A stretch of 64,000 bases of DNA from contig CAJJNQ010000008.1 of the NCBI GenBank assembly GCA_905193155.1, positions 6,039-70,038 of the forward strand, written 5' to 3'. Position numbers and translations under genes: made by a program. Of this stretch, positions 43,833-51,997 are shown piece after piece. This stretch comes from an uncultured Christensenella sp. Its GTDB lineage: Bacteria; Bacillota; Clostridia; Christensenellales; UBA1750. Every line of letters begins with the position of its first letter. Position 1 is the first letter of the stretch. Under the pieces are notes generated by a model. That model saw only the letters and a program-made list of their open reading frames with translations. It was not told where the DNA came from and ran no database searches.

Positions 43833-44516
43833 ATGGCAGAGAAAGTCAAGAAATATGTGCCTGAATACAGAGGCCAACTTCGGGATCATTGTATTGAAAT
43901 TCCACGTTGCATCACACAGGCAAGCGGAATTCGAATCTTTGGAAGGAGGATCAAGTCTCTGGTATTTACTACCGATATTGCAATCATTCGCAACATCAAC
44001 GCAGATGCAGTCATCGCAGTATATCCCTTTACTCCGCAGCCGGCCATTACACATGCCATTTTGACGGGAGCGGATATGCCTGTTTTTTCCGGCGTCGGCG
44101 GAGGGATTACCAGTGGAGCGCGCGTTGTCAGCCTTGCAATGGATGCAGAAGCATTGGGCGCGACAGGGGTAGTGGTCAATGCGCCGACATCGAATGATTC
44201 CATTCGCCGGCTCAAGGAAGTGATTGATATTCCTGTTGTGGTAACCGTTGCGCGGATGGATACGGACATTGCTGCTCGATTGGAAGCGGGAGCAGATATA
44301 TTAAATGTATCGTCAGCGCAGAACACGCCGGAGCTGGTCACCCGAATTCGAAGAGACTTTCCCAAAGTCCCGATTATTGCAACCGGAGGACCGACGGAGG
44401 AGAGCATCCGCCAAACCATTGCGGCGGGTGCCAATGCGATTACCTATACTCCGCCAACCTGCGCCGAACTGTTTAAGGAGCTGATGATTCGATATCGTGG
44501 AGAAAATAAGTTATAA
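43833..44516 (+). CDS. Uncharacterised TIM-barrel (phosphate-binding type) protein
   Basis: 227 residues. Alternating beta/alpha pattern with strands such as LVFTTDIAII, AVIAVYPFTPQP, VVVTVARMDTD, ILNVSSAQ and PIIATGGPT, the last two resembling the phosphate-binding end of HisA/NanE/ThiE barrels. Related clostridial proteins are labelled only as hydrolase. AAAGGAGG lies 7 bases before ATG. Single gene, less GC-rich than neighbours. Function unknown; an epimerase or aldolase role is possible. Confidence 0.8.
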   Translation: MAEKVKKYVPEYRGQLRDHCIEIPRCITQASGIRIFGRRIKSLVFTTDIAIIRNINADAVIAVYPFTPQPAITHAILTGADMPVFSGVGGGITSGARVVSLAMDAEALGATGVVVNAPTSNDSIRRLKEVIDIPVVVTVARMDTDIAARLEAGADILNVSSAQNTPELVTRIRRDFPKVPIIATGGPTEESIRQTIAAGANAITYTPPTCAELFKELMIRYRGENKL

Positions 44517-44560
44517 AAATATAATTAAGATAATTTGTAGAAAATATTTTGCCAAAGGGG

Positions 44561-44589
44561 TTTTCAATACTGATAAAGTATGTTAAAAT
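44561..44589 (+). promoter_or_regulatory. Candidate promoter of the EF-G-like gene
   Basis: TTTTCA at 44561-44566, 17 bases and TAAAAT at 44584-44589 with a TG one base before the -10. The -35 is weak. Confidence 0.4.
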
Positions 44590-44636
44590 AACGTTATAGA
44601 GTTCTTTGCATTACACAAAAGGAGGACCAACTAAAA

Positions 44637-46718
44637 ATGAAAGATTATCAAACCCAGAATATTCGCAATATAGCGATTGTTGGGCATGGCGGCGAAGGCA
44701 AGACGACTCTGACCGAAGCGCTGCTGTGGACAACGGGTGCGATTGACCGCATGGGCCGCGTCGAAGACGGCAACACGGTCTCTGACTACGATACCGAAGA
44801 AATTCGCCGTCAGTTCTCGATCAGCACCTCCGTCGCTCCCGTGGAATGGAAGGACAAAAAGATCAATTTTATCGATATTCCCGGTTATTTCGACTTTATC
44901 GGCGAAATGATGGGCCCCTTGCGCATCGTGGATGCGGCGCTGATCGTGGTCGGCGCTGTGAACGGCCTGAACGTAGGCGCGGAAAAGGCCATGGCCTATA
45001 CCAGTAAGCACTCTATCCCGCGCGCGATCTTCGTCAACTCCATGGATCGTGAAAACGCAGATTATGACAAGGTCATCCAGCAGCTGGGAGAAAAGTATCA
45101 GACTGCGATCTGCCCGGTTATGTTGCCCATCTATGAGAACGACGCGTTCATCGGCTTCTCTTCGCTGGTGACGGGCAAGTCCTATCGTTATCTGGACAAA
45201 TTCTCCAAGGAAGTGGAAACGACGCCCGAGATGCGGGAGCGCATTGAAGCGGTTTGGGAGCAGGTGACGGAAGCCGCTGCCTCTGCCGACGACGAGCTGA
45301 TGGAGAAATACTTCGAGACCGGTGAGCTGACCGACGAGGAGAAGTTCCGCGGTCTGCGCAAGGGCATCGCCGCCGCGACCATCACCCCGGTGTTCTGCGG
45401 CGCGGCTCTCCCCGCGCTGGGTATCGATAATCTGCTCAACTTCATCGTGACCCTGATGCCCTCGCCCGATGAAAAGGCATTCCCCAAGCGCGGCACCAAC
45501 CCCAAGACCAACGAGCCTGCCGAGCGCGTTTGCAGCGTGGACGAGCCGTTCTCCGCGCAGGTCTTTAAGACCTTGGCCGACCCCTTCGTCGGAAAGATTT
45601 CCCTGATTAAAGTCATTTCCGGCGTGCTGACGCCCAATACGCAGTTCAGCAACGCAAATCGCGAAAAGCTGGCGAAGGCCGGTTCCGTTTCGATCATGTG
45701 CGGCAAAAAGCTGACGCCGACCTTTAAGCTCATTGCGGGTGATATCGGCGTGCTGACCAAGCTTGTCGATACCAAGACGGGTGACACGCTTTGCGATCCC
45801 GTCCATCCCATCGTTTTCCCGTGGGTGACCTATCCCGAACCCTGCTATTCCATGGCGATTCAGGCCAAGAAGAAGGGCGAAGAGGACAAGATCATGCAGG
45901 GCTTGCAACGCCTTGCCGAAGAAGATCCGTCTTTCCGCATCGAAAAGCCCGTCGAGACTTCGGAGACCATTCTTTCCGGTCAGGGTGAAATGCAGCTGGA
46001 CGTTACGGTCAAGAAGCTTGCTTCCAAGTTCGGCGTGGAGTCTGTGCTGGTTGATCCCAAGATTCCTTACCGCGAGACCATCCGCAAGTCCATTGACGCG
46101 GAAGGCCGTCATAAGAAGCAGACCGGTGGACACGGTCAGTTTGGTCACTGCAAGATCCTCTTCGAGCCGATCTACGACAGCGATACCGATTTCGAGTTTG
46201 TCGATAACGTGGTCGGCGGCGTTGTCCCGCGCGCGTTCATTCCCGCAGTTGAAAAGGGTCTGCGCGAAAACATCGTCAAGGGCGTCATTGCGGGCTACCC
46301 GCTGGTGCACATCCGTGCGACTCTGCACGATGGTTCCTACCACCCGGTCGATTCCTCCGAAATGGCCTTCAAGACGGCTGCCCGTCTGGCGCTGAAGAAG
46401 TGCGTGGACGCCGATCCTGTGCTGCTTGAGCCGATCTATTCGCTGGATATCACCGTGCCGGATGAATACATGGGCGATATCATTGGCGATATGAACCGCC
46501 GCCGCGGCCGCATTCTGGGCATGAATCCCGTTGAGGACGGTCAGGAAGTCGTGGTCGAGGTTCCCCTGTCCGAAATCTTCAAGTATGCAACCGACCTGCG
46601 CGCCATGACGCAGGGCCGCGGCTCCTTCAAGAAGACTTTCGTCCGCTATGAAGAAGTTCCCGCCAACGTTGCGCAGAAGATCATCGCCGCAGCAAACCTG
46701 CCGGACGACGACGAATAA
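44637..46718 (+). CDS. EF-G-like translational GTPase (FusA paralogue type)
   Basis: 693 residues with the five-domain EF-G plan. P-loop GHGGEGKTT (16-24), G3 as DIPGYFDF (80-87), G4 as NSMD (134-137), and domain IV with the GGHGQFGHCKI stretch. Canonical EF-G has DTPGHVDF and NKMD; here the catalytic His is Tyr and the G4 Lys is Ser. These features match the EF-G-like group found beside the main FusA in many Bacillota and Thermotogae. Role in translation or in recovery from stress is not established. AAAGGAGG precedes ATG. Confidence 0.9.
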   Translation: MKDYQTQNIRNIAIVGHGGEGKTTLTEALLWTTGAIDRMGRVEDGNTVSDYDTEEIRRQFSISTSVAPVEWKDKKINFIDIPGYFDFIGEMMGPLRIVDAALIVVGAVNGLNVGAEKAMAYTSKHSIPRAIFVNSMDRENADYDKVIQQLGEKYQTAICPVMLPIYENDAFIGFSSLVTGKSYRYLDKFSKEVETTPEMRERIEAVWEQVTEAAASADDELMEKYFETGELTDEEKFRGLRKGIAAATITPVFCGAALPALGIDNLLNFIVTLMPSPDEKAFPKRGTNPKTNEPAERVCSVDEPFSAQVFKTLADPFVGKISLIKVISGVLTPNTQFSNANREKLAKAGSVSIMCGKKLTPTFKLIAGDIGVLTKLVDTKTGDTLCDPVHPIVFPWVTYPEPCYSMAIQAKKKGEEDKIMQGLQRLAEEDPSFRIEKPVETSETILSGQGEMQLDVTVKKLASKFGVESVLVDPKIPYRETIRKSIDAEGRHKKQTGGHGQFGHCKILFEPIYDSDTDFEFVDNVVGGVVPRAFIPAVEKGLRENIVKGVIAGYPLVHIRATLHDGSYHPVDSSEMAFKTAARLALKKCVDADPVLLEPIYSLDITVPDEYMGDIIGDMNRRRGRILGMNPVEDGQEVVVEVPLSEIFKYATDLRAMTQGRGSFKKTFVRYEEVPANVAQKIIAAANLPDDDE

Positions 46719-46733
46719 TCCCCAAAACACATT

Positions 46734-46769
46734 GCAGAGCCCTTCGGGAAACCGGAAGGCTCTGCTTTT
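46734..46769 (+). terminator. Terminator after the EF-G-like gene
   Basis: GCAGAGCC at 46734-46741 pairs with GGCTCTGC at 46758-46765; an inner TTCGG/CCGGA stem closes a GAAA loop; TTTT follows. Confidence 0.85.
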
Positions 46770-46850
46770 GTCTATTGGCATAGATTTTGAGTTTGTCCCT
46801 GGGAAACAAATGTACCCGGAGCGCATACCCTTTAGCGGGGGGATGCGCAG

Positions 46851-47312
46851 ATGGATTATTTGCTGAACGATACCATAGAGTTTCTGGAAAAGATCGGCTG
46901 GCACTACCGCAGGGAGGAGAACACCAACCTGCTGGCGTTGTCTTTGTGTGGAGAGAAAGAGACTTATCCCATGCTGATTTACGCCAAAGCGCCTTTCTGG
47001 ATCTGCATCGCACAGCTGCCTTGGGAAATACCGGACCGCAATCGTCTGGAGGTGGCAGAATATTTGCATCGCGCCAATTACGGCTTGCTGCTGGGCAGCT
47101 TTGAAATGGATTATGACGACGGCGACGTTCGTTTTCGCAGCGCCATGGTGCGGGAAAACCGGCCGATGGAAGAATCTATCCTCGATCGCTACATAAAAAC
47201 GCCCGCCGCGATGCTGGATCAGTATGCGGCAGGCATTCAGGCCATTGTTCGAGATGGAGAAATTGCACGCCATGCTTTGGAATACAGCGCGGTTCACCGG
47301 AAAGGCGTTTGA
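46851..47312 (+). CDS. YbjN/type III chaperone-like domain protein
   Basis: 153 residues, no membrane segment. The pattern LNDTIEFLEKIGWHYRR, then strands around AKAPFWICIAQLPWEIP and the NRLEVAEYLHRANYGLLLGSFEMD helix (in parts) suits the YbjN/Tir-chaperone fold. A G-rich ribosome site precedes ATG. It converges on and overlaps the transporter gene by 19 bases. Cellular role unknown. Confidence 0.72.
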   Translation: MDYLLNDTIEFLEKIGWHYRREENTNLLALSLCGEKETYPMLIYAKAPFWICIAQLPWEIPDRNRLEVAEYLHRANYGLLLGSFEMDYDDGDVRFRSAMVRENRPMEESILDRYIKTPAAMLDQYAAGIQAIVRDGEIARHALEYSAVHRKGV

Positions 47313-48454
47313 GCTTCCTTTTCATCCGCATTGTCAGCGGATGTTTTTTGCTGTTCGGAACGCCGCTTGAGATCGTTGCGAACTAGATCGTAAATGGAGC
47401 TCATCAGCGGAATGCCGACAAAAATGCCGGGTATGCCCCAAAGCCCGCCGCCGATCACAACGGCCAGCAGCACCCAAAGGCTGGATAAACCGATAGAATC
47501 ACCGACAACGCGCGGATAGATCAAATTACCCTCCACCTGCTGCAAAATGATGATGAAAACGATGAATATGAACGATTGCAGCGGATTGTCCATCAAAATG
47601 ATGAACGCAGAGGGGATGACGCCGATGAATGCGCCAAAGATGGGAATGACCGCCGTCACGCCCACCAGCGTGCTCACCAGCGGCGCATAGGGCAGGCTGA
47701 GAATGCTCATACCGATGAAACAGAGGATGCCTAAGATCGCTGCTTCCGTCAACTGACCGCCGAGGAACCGGCGGAATTTTTCGTTTACTAGAGTGCAGAC
47801 CGGCAAAACACGCTCAGCGATCCGCGGCGCATAGGTGCGCAGCAGCTTTCGCGCGTGTTCCAACAGCCGATCCTTGGAGATGAGAAAATAGAAGGAAAGC
47901 ACCAGCGCGATAAAGGAATCCGTCACGACGGATGCGGCGGAGGTGGTGAAGTTGAAAAGATGCGGCGCCGCAGTTGAAAGCATATCCGGCAGCGCTTTAA
48001 TCAGCTTGGCGTAATATTCCGGAATGTGCTCGCTGAGCTGCAAATCCGGCAGATATTCATCCACCCACTGTACCAAATTTTCTTCGTATCCGGGCAGATT
48101 AGAGATCAGGAGCTTGATGCTGTCGCGCAGCTGCGGGTAAAGCAGCGCAACAGCCAGCGTCAGGATGGCTGCGAAAGTGAGGAAAGAGAGCACCATGCCG
48201 CAGGCACGGCAGAGCTTGTCTTTAGCAGGAACCCCGGTTTTCCGCAGCAGCTTCCCCAGCATCCGTTCATAACCGCGCATGGGCAAATTGATGAAAAACG
48301 CAATGACCATGCCGATGATGACCGGCCGCAGCACGGAAAAAACAACGGAGAGAATGGCCAAAACCTTGCTCCAGTTGAGCACTATGCCCAGCGTCAATCC
48401 CGCAAAGGCAATCCAGCCCATGACGCGGCGCGTTTGCGGCGTAAGCTTTTTCAT
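47294..48454 (-). CDS. AI-2E family transporter (PerM/YtvI-like)
   Basis: 386 residues. Hydrophobic segments at about 10-30, 35-55, 85-107, 165-190, and a block of four or five from 232 to 355, with the loop VIPIFGAFIGVIPSAFI and the EGNLIYPRVVGDSIGLSSLWVLLAV signature (in parts). Family members export small molecules or ions; some act as Na/H antiporters. The label AI-2 does not show that the substrate is AI-2. It overlaps the TetR gene upstream by 4 bases, so TetR probably controls it. Confidence 0.9.
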   Translation of the reverse strand: MKKLTPQTRRVMGWIAFAGLTLGIVLNWSKVLAILSVVFSVLRPVIIGMVIAFFINLPMRGYERMLGKLLRKTGVPAKDKLCRACGMVLSFLTFAAILTLAVALLYPQLRDSIKLLISNLPGYEENLVQWVDEYLPDLQLSEHIPEYYAKLIKALPDMLSTAAPHLFNFTTSAASVVTDSFIALVLSFYFLISKDRLLEHARKLLRTYAPRIAERVLPVCTLVNEKFRRFLGGQLTEAAILGILCFIGMSILSLPYAPLVSTLVGVTAVIPIFGAFIGVIPSAFIILMDNPLQSFIFIVFIIILQQVEGNLIYPRVVGDSIGLSSLWVLLAVVIGGGLWGIPGIFVGIPLMSSIYDLVRNDLKRRSEQQKTSADNADEKEAQTPFR

Positions 48455-49158
48455 TGTTTCGTTCCTCCACTGCCCCGGATGTGTTTTTCATAAATCAGGC
48501 TGCAAACATCCACCATCTGCCGCATCTGGTATAGCACGATGCTGCCGTAAGGCGCACCCAATACCTGCTCTACCGCATATCGATAGAGTTCCAAATAGCT
48601 CAGGATCCCTGCCGTGTCCGGCGGCGCATCGCCGCGCAGTAAAAGCCCCGCAATGGAATCGGAAAAGCTGGATCCCAGCTGAAGCACCAGCATGCCCGTT
48701 CCCTCCGGATAGGGGGTGATGAATTCCTGCGCTGCAACGCCGCCTTTGACAATCTCCTCCACCAGCGGCAGCATGAGTCCCATGCTCTTGCGCTTGAGCT
48801 TGTCCCTCATGATGAGGTTATCCTCGCGGTACGCCACACGGATCAAAAGCCCCATAAAATCCGCGTTTCCGCTCTGCCACATGCCGTATTGATCGAACAT
48901 CGCATTAAACTTATCCGCCCAACTGCCGGGACAATCGTCCACTGCCCGGCGCGCCGCTGCATAGGAGTCTTCTGCCTTGCGGTCACAAATGGCCTGAAGC
49001 AGCGCTTCTTTGCTTTCAAAATGGTGATAGAAGCCGCCCTTGGAGAGCCCCAGCGCCGTGATGATATCGCTGACCGTAGTGCGCTCATATCCGTTTTGAT
49101 AAAACATTTCTTCTGCGGCGGCAAGGATCTGTTCTCTGCGCTTTTCTCCCTTAAGCAT
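48451..49158 (-). CDS. TetR/AcrR family regulator
   Basis: 235 residues. N-terminal helix-turn-helix (REQILAAAEEMFYQNGYERTTVSDI, LGLSKGGFYHHFESKEALLQ, in parts); the C-terminal ligand domain is all helical. ATG at 49158 has GGAGGTG 8 bases upstream; the open frame extends to 49218. First gene of a two-gene unit with the transporter; likely a local repressor responding to an unknown ligand. Confidence 0.92.
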   Translation of the reverse strand: MLKGEKRREQILAAAEEMFYQNGYERTTVSDIITALGLSKGGFYHHFESKEALLQAICDRKAEDSYAAARRAVDDCPGSWADKFNAMFDQYGMWQSGNADFMGLLIRVAYREDNLIMRDKLKRKSMGLMLPLVEEIVKGGVAAQEFITPYPEGTGMLVLQLGSSFSDSIAGLLLRGDAPPDTAGILSYLELYRYAVEQVLGAPYGSIVLYQMRQMVDVCSLIYEKHIRGSGGTKQ

Positions 49159-49194
49159 TTCTTCACCTCCGTTGTCCCAATAAACTCTGACCTC

Positions 49195-49223
49195 ATTGTA
49201 CTGTCTGCTTGTCCTCAAGTCAA
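49195..49223 (-). promoter_or_regulatory. Promoter of the tetR-transporter unit
   Basis: On the minus strand TTGACT (49218-49223), 17 bases, TACAAT (49195-49200). CTTG-N4-CAAG at 49208-49219 overlaps the -35 and spacer and may be part of a TetR operator. Confidence 0.7.
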
Positions 49224-49250
49224 GAAAAAGACGGCTTGTCTTTCAGCTAC

Positions 49251-49279
49251 TTCCCAAAGGCTGGAAAGAATGCTATAAT
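49251..49279 (+). promoter_or_regulatory. Candidate promoter of the small membrane protein and PlsC-like genes
   Basis: TTCCCA at 49251-49256, 17 bases, and TATAAT at 49274-49279 with TG one base before it (extended -10). Confidence 0.55.
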
Positions 49280-49332
49280 AAGGTCGCTGGGGATTTACCC
49301 GATTCCCACATCTTTAATTGGAGGATAAAACA

Positions 49333-49524
49333 ATGACCGCAATTCTGAATTGGCTGGACGCTGTGCTGTCGCCTTTTCTGCCTGCCGATATCTATACGAA
49401 GCTCGATCAGCTTTATAACGGAACCATCATCTGCCTAGGCGCAGGCATCATCCTGATGCTGCTGGCTGTGGTGTTCATGATTCTGGCTGTGCGCCGCAGT
49501 AAAAAGCACGCGGTGCAGCTTTGA
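49333..49524 (+). CDS. Small single-span membrane protein
   Basis: 63 residues: an amphipathic N-terminus (LNWLDAVLSPFLPADIY), one membrane segment (about 34-56) and a short basic tail. GGAGG is 9 bases before ATG at 49333. It precedes the PlsC-like gene by 34 bases on one transcript. Not recognised as a known family. Confidence 0.75.
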   Translation: MTAILNWLDAVLSPFLPADIYTKLDQLYNGTIICLGAGIILMLLAVVFMILAVRRSKKHAVQL

Positions 49525-49558
49525 TTGTTGAGCCCGAAACGAGGAGGAGTAGAACTCC

Positions 49559-50227
49559 ATGTCGCTTTATCCCGCCTGGTTCCGAGCAATCCGAGCCCTC
49601 GTCAAGCCTTTCTTCCCGAAAATGGAGTTGCACGGTGCAGATCAGCTTCACACGCCGTGCGTCTACATTACCCGTCATCTCAATGATTACGGTCCGTTGG
49701 CGGTATATCTCTATTGTCCGTTTGAGTTTCATCTCTGGGTCTATCATGTCTTTACAGAGAAGGAGACTTGCTATAAGCAGTTTTCGGAGTACACGTTTTC
49801 TAAAAGGCACGGTATGCCGCAGGGGATTTCCAACTTTCTTGCGCGTGTGATTTGCCGCCCGGTTTCCGCCTTTCTGCATTCCCTCCGGACGATCCCGGTC
49901 TATCGCGGCATGAAATCCGTCCTCAAGACCATGGATCTATCGACCGATGTGCTGGAAAAGGGTGAAAATGTACTCATCCTGTCGGACGTGAATTATACAG
50001 CAGAGGGGCAGAGTGTAGGGGAGCTTTACACCGGCTGCCTACATCTGGGAAAGAGCTATTACCGCAGAACCGGCAAGCGCCTGCACTTTGCATCCGTCAG
50101 CTTCAACCGCAAGCAGCACTATCTCCGCATCGGCCAATCGATCGAGTTTAACCCGGAGATACCCTATCAGCAGGAGCGTGACCGCATCGCCGGGCTGCTT
50201 CAGCAAGACCTCTACGACGACCACTAA
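49559..50227 (+). CDS. PlsC-superfamily acyltransferase-like protein, divergent
   Basis: 222 residues. The order of motifs follows 1-acylglycerol-3-phosphate acyltransferases: YITRHLNDYGPL in the place of the HX4D block, IPVYRG for the IPVDRG motif, and LILSDVNYTAEGQS for FPEGTRS. The HX4D spacing and the Glu-Gly block are not canonical, so catalysis is uncertain. No clear membrane segment. A perfect terminator follows. It may act in phospholipid synthesis or be an inactive relative. Confidence 0.7.
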   Translation: MSLYPAWFRAIRALVKPFFPKMELHGADQLHTPCVYITRHLNDYGPLAVYLYCPFEFHLWVYHVFTEKETCYKQFSEYTFSKRHGMPQGISNFLARVICRPVSAFLHSLRTIPVYRGMKSVLKTMDLSTDVLEKGENVLILSDVNYTAEGQSVGELYTGCLHLGKSYYRRTGKRLHFASVSFNRKQHYLRIGQSIEFNPEIPYQQERDRIAGLLQQDLYDDH

Positions 50228-50231
50228 CATG

Positions 50232-50270
50232 AAAACCCGCTGCACAGAAACGCTCTGTGCAGCGGGTTTT
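50232..50270. terminator. Bidirectional terminator
   Basis: Perfect 17-base stem (50232-50248 with 50254-50270) and 5-base loop; T run on both strands. It serves the PlsC-like gene and the convergent minus-strand unit. Confidence 0.9.
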
Positions 50271-50280
50271 TCAGAGTCCT

Positions 50281-50487
50281 TTATTCTTTTCGCACATCTT
50301 CTTCGACGCGCTGCTGCGCTTCCCGATAGATCTTTGCCGCGCGGCACAGCAGTGCCTTGGCTTCATCAATGGCGCCCGCTTTTTCAGCGGGCAATGCGCC
50401 GCGTAAATCTTCCAACAGGTTCAATCCGCGTTCCAGCGCATCGTCTTTTTCGGGATAAAGGCCGTCATACCATTTTTTTTCCGTCAT
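50281..50487 (-). CDS. Small helical protein of unknown function, coupled to the aminotransferase
   Basis: 68 residues, highly charged and probably two or three helices (DALERGLNLLEDLRGAL, AIDEAKALLCRAAKIYREAQQ). One cysteine. Its ATG overlaps the stop of the upstream cysteine-desulfurase-like gene by 4 bases, so it is translated from the same message, and a terminator follows. Not recognised. Confidence 0.75.
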   Translation of the reverse strand: MTEKKWYDGLYPEKDDALERGLNLLEDLRGALPAEKAGAIDEAKALLCRAAKIYREAQQRVEEDVRKE

Positions 50488-51599
50488 ACAACCGCTCCTT
50501 TGGCAAGGCGTTCCAACGTGTGCAGCAAGGCTTTGACGTCGCTTTCCGTATTGGAAAAGCCCAGACTGACGCGAACGGCGCCCTGCTGCATCGTGCCCAG
50601 CGTCTCATGGATCAGCGGCGCACAGTGCAGCCCGGCACGCACGCACAATCCGGATTGATCCAGTGCATCCGCAATCTCGCCGGAAGGATGCTGCCCAAGA
50701 TTGAAACTGAGCGTTCCAACTCTTGAAATCGCATCCAAAGCGCCGTATACTTGAACGTGAGGGATATCGAGCAGACCGCCGATCAGCAGCTCCGTCAGCA
50801 ACAGCTCCTGACCACGGATTTCGGCCCGATGATGCAGGCAAAACCGCGTGCCCTGCCCAAGGCCGGCAATCCCGGGTGTGTTCATCGTACCGCTCTCATA
50901 GCGCTCCGGCAGCTCGTCCGGCTGAAACAGCAGCTGAGAAGAAGTGCCGGTGCCGCCTTGCTTGATGGGGGTTAGGATCAAACCCGGCCGAATGTAGAGC
51001 ACGCCGGTGCCCTGCGGGCCGAGCAGCCCTTTGTGCCCCGGCATGGCACAGAGATCCACACCCCACTCTTCCGGGTAGAGCGGCAGAACGCCTGCGGTCT
51101 GCGCGGCGTCCACAATCAGCCGGGCGCGGTTCATCTGGCAGAGCACTGCGATCTGCTCGATCGGCTGAATCACGCCGGTGACATTGTTGGCGTGCGGAAC
51201 CACGACTAGGTCGGTGTTTCGGCGAATGGCGGACGGAATATCGGTCACGGTCTGCAAGTGAATCTTTCCGGTTCTTGCCAGATGGTTCAGCGGCCGGAGC
51301 ACGGAGTTGTGCGCATAGACCGAGGTCAGCACGTTCATGCCTTCCCGGCAGACGCCGTGAATGGCCAGGTTAAGCATATCGGTACAGTTGCTGCCGAAGA
51401 TCAGGCTTTCCGGGTCGCTGATGTGCAGAAGAGCAGCCAATGCTTCCCGCGTGTCGAGCAATATCCGCGCAGCGGAAAGCGAAAGCCTGTGGCCGGAACG
51501 CCCCGGATTGGCCCCGATAAAACGTTGCGTCAGCTCCACCGCTCGATAAACGCTCTCGGGCTTGGGGAAAGAGGTCGCCGCGTTATCCAGATAGATCAT
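50484..51599 (-). CDS. Class V aminotransferase, cysteine-desulfurase-like
   Basis: 371 residues. PLP-dependent fold with YLDNAATSFPKP at the start, the PLP lysine in MPGHKGLLGPQGTG, VDAAQTAG, and a conserved cysteine in VRAGLHCAPLIH where NifS/SufS-type enzymes carry the persulfide. It resembles the EF2568-type subgroup, which often lies beside DUF3343 genes, as here with the divergent gene at 51691. It may supply sulfur or selenium to a carrier. ATG at 51599 follows GGAGG. Confidence 0.88.
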   Translation of the reverse strand: MIYLDNAATSFPKPESVYRAVELTQRFIGANPGRSGHRLSLSAARILLDTREALAALLHISDPESLIFGSNCTDMLNLAIHGVCREGMNVLTSVYAHNSVLRPLNHLARTGKIHLQTVTDIPSAIRRNTDLVVVPHANNVTGVIQPIEQIAVLCQMNRARLIVDAAQTAGVLPLYPEEWGVDLCAMPGHKGLLGPQGTGVLYIRPGLILTPIKQGGTGTSSQLLFQPDELPERYESGTMNTPGIAGLGQGTRFCLHHRAEIRGQELLLTELLIGGLLDIPHVQVYGALDAISRVGTLSFNLGQHPSGEIADALDQSGLCVRAGLHCAPLIHETLGTMQQGAVRVSLGFSNTESDVKALLHTLERLAKGAVV

Positions 51600-51690
51600 G
51601 TTCCTTCCTCCCGCACCTCTTAGTGGTTGTAATCGTATTCTAAATATATGGCGGCAAGCCATGGTTTACGACAATTCGGGAGGGAATTTC

Positions 51691-51963
51691 ATGGAGAGTT
51701 ACGCGCTGGCAGCGTTTCGTTCCCGACAGGCGGTGCTCCGTTTTGAGGAGGAGCTGCGCCGTGCGGGCGTCCCGACGCGCGTGGTGACAACGCCGCGCGC
51801 CGTTTCACTGGGCTGCGGGTTATCCGTGCGGTTTGACCGCATCGCTCTGCCCATTGCGCTTCAAATTTACCGGGCGCGTCCGAGCGCCGCTCGAAACCTG
51901 ATCGGCTTTTATACCGCGCAGGAATTGGACGGAAAACTGATGATCCAAAGCGTTCGCTTCTGA
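51691..51963 (+). CDS. DUF3343 protein (putative Se/S carrier-like)
   Basis: 90 residues. N-terminal AAFRSRQAVLRFEEELRRAG helix, then VVTTPRAVSLGCGLSVRF with the single conserved cysteine, the pattern of DUF3343. GGGAGGG is 7 bases before ATG at 51691. It is divergent from the cysteine-desulfurase-like gene, a frequent pairing that suggests transfer of persulfide or selenium to it (inference). Confidence 0.8.
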   Translation: MESYALAAFRSRQAVLRFEEELRRAGVPTRVVTTPRAVSLGCGLSVRFDRIALPIALQIYRARPSAARNLIGFYTAQELDGKLMIQSVRF

Positions 51964-51997
51964 TTTTATCCGTTTTACCGAAGAAAGGGGAATTTCT

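Noticed and set aside
44631..47297. Minus-strand open frame of 888 codons
   Set aside because: Shadow of the EF-G-like gene; His/Arg/Gln-rich translation with no ribosome site.
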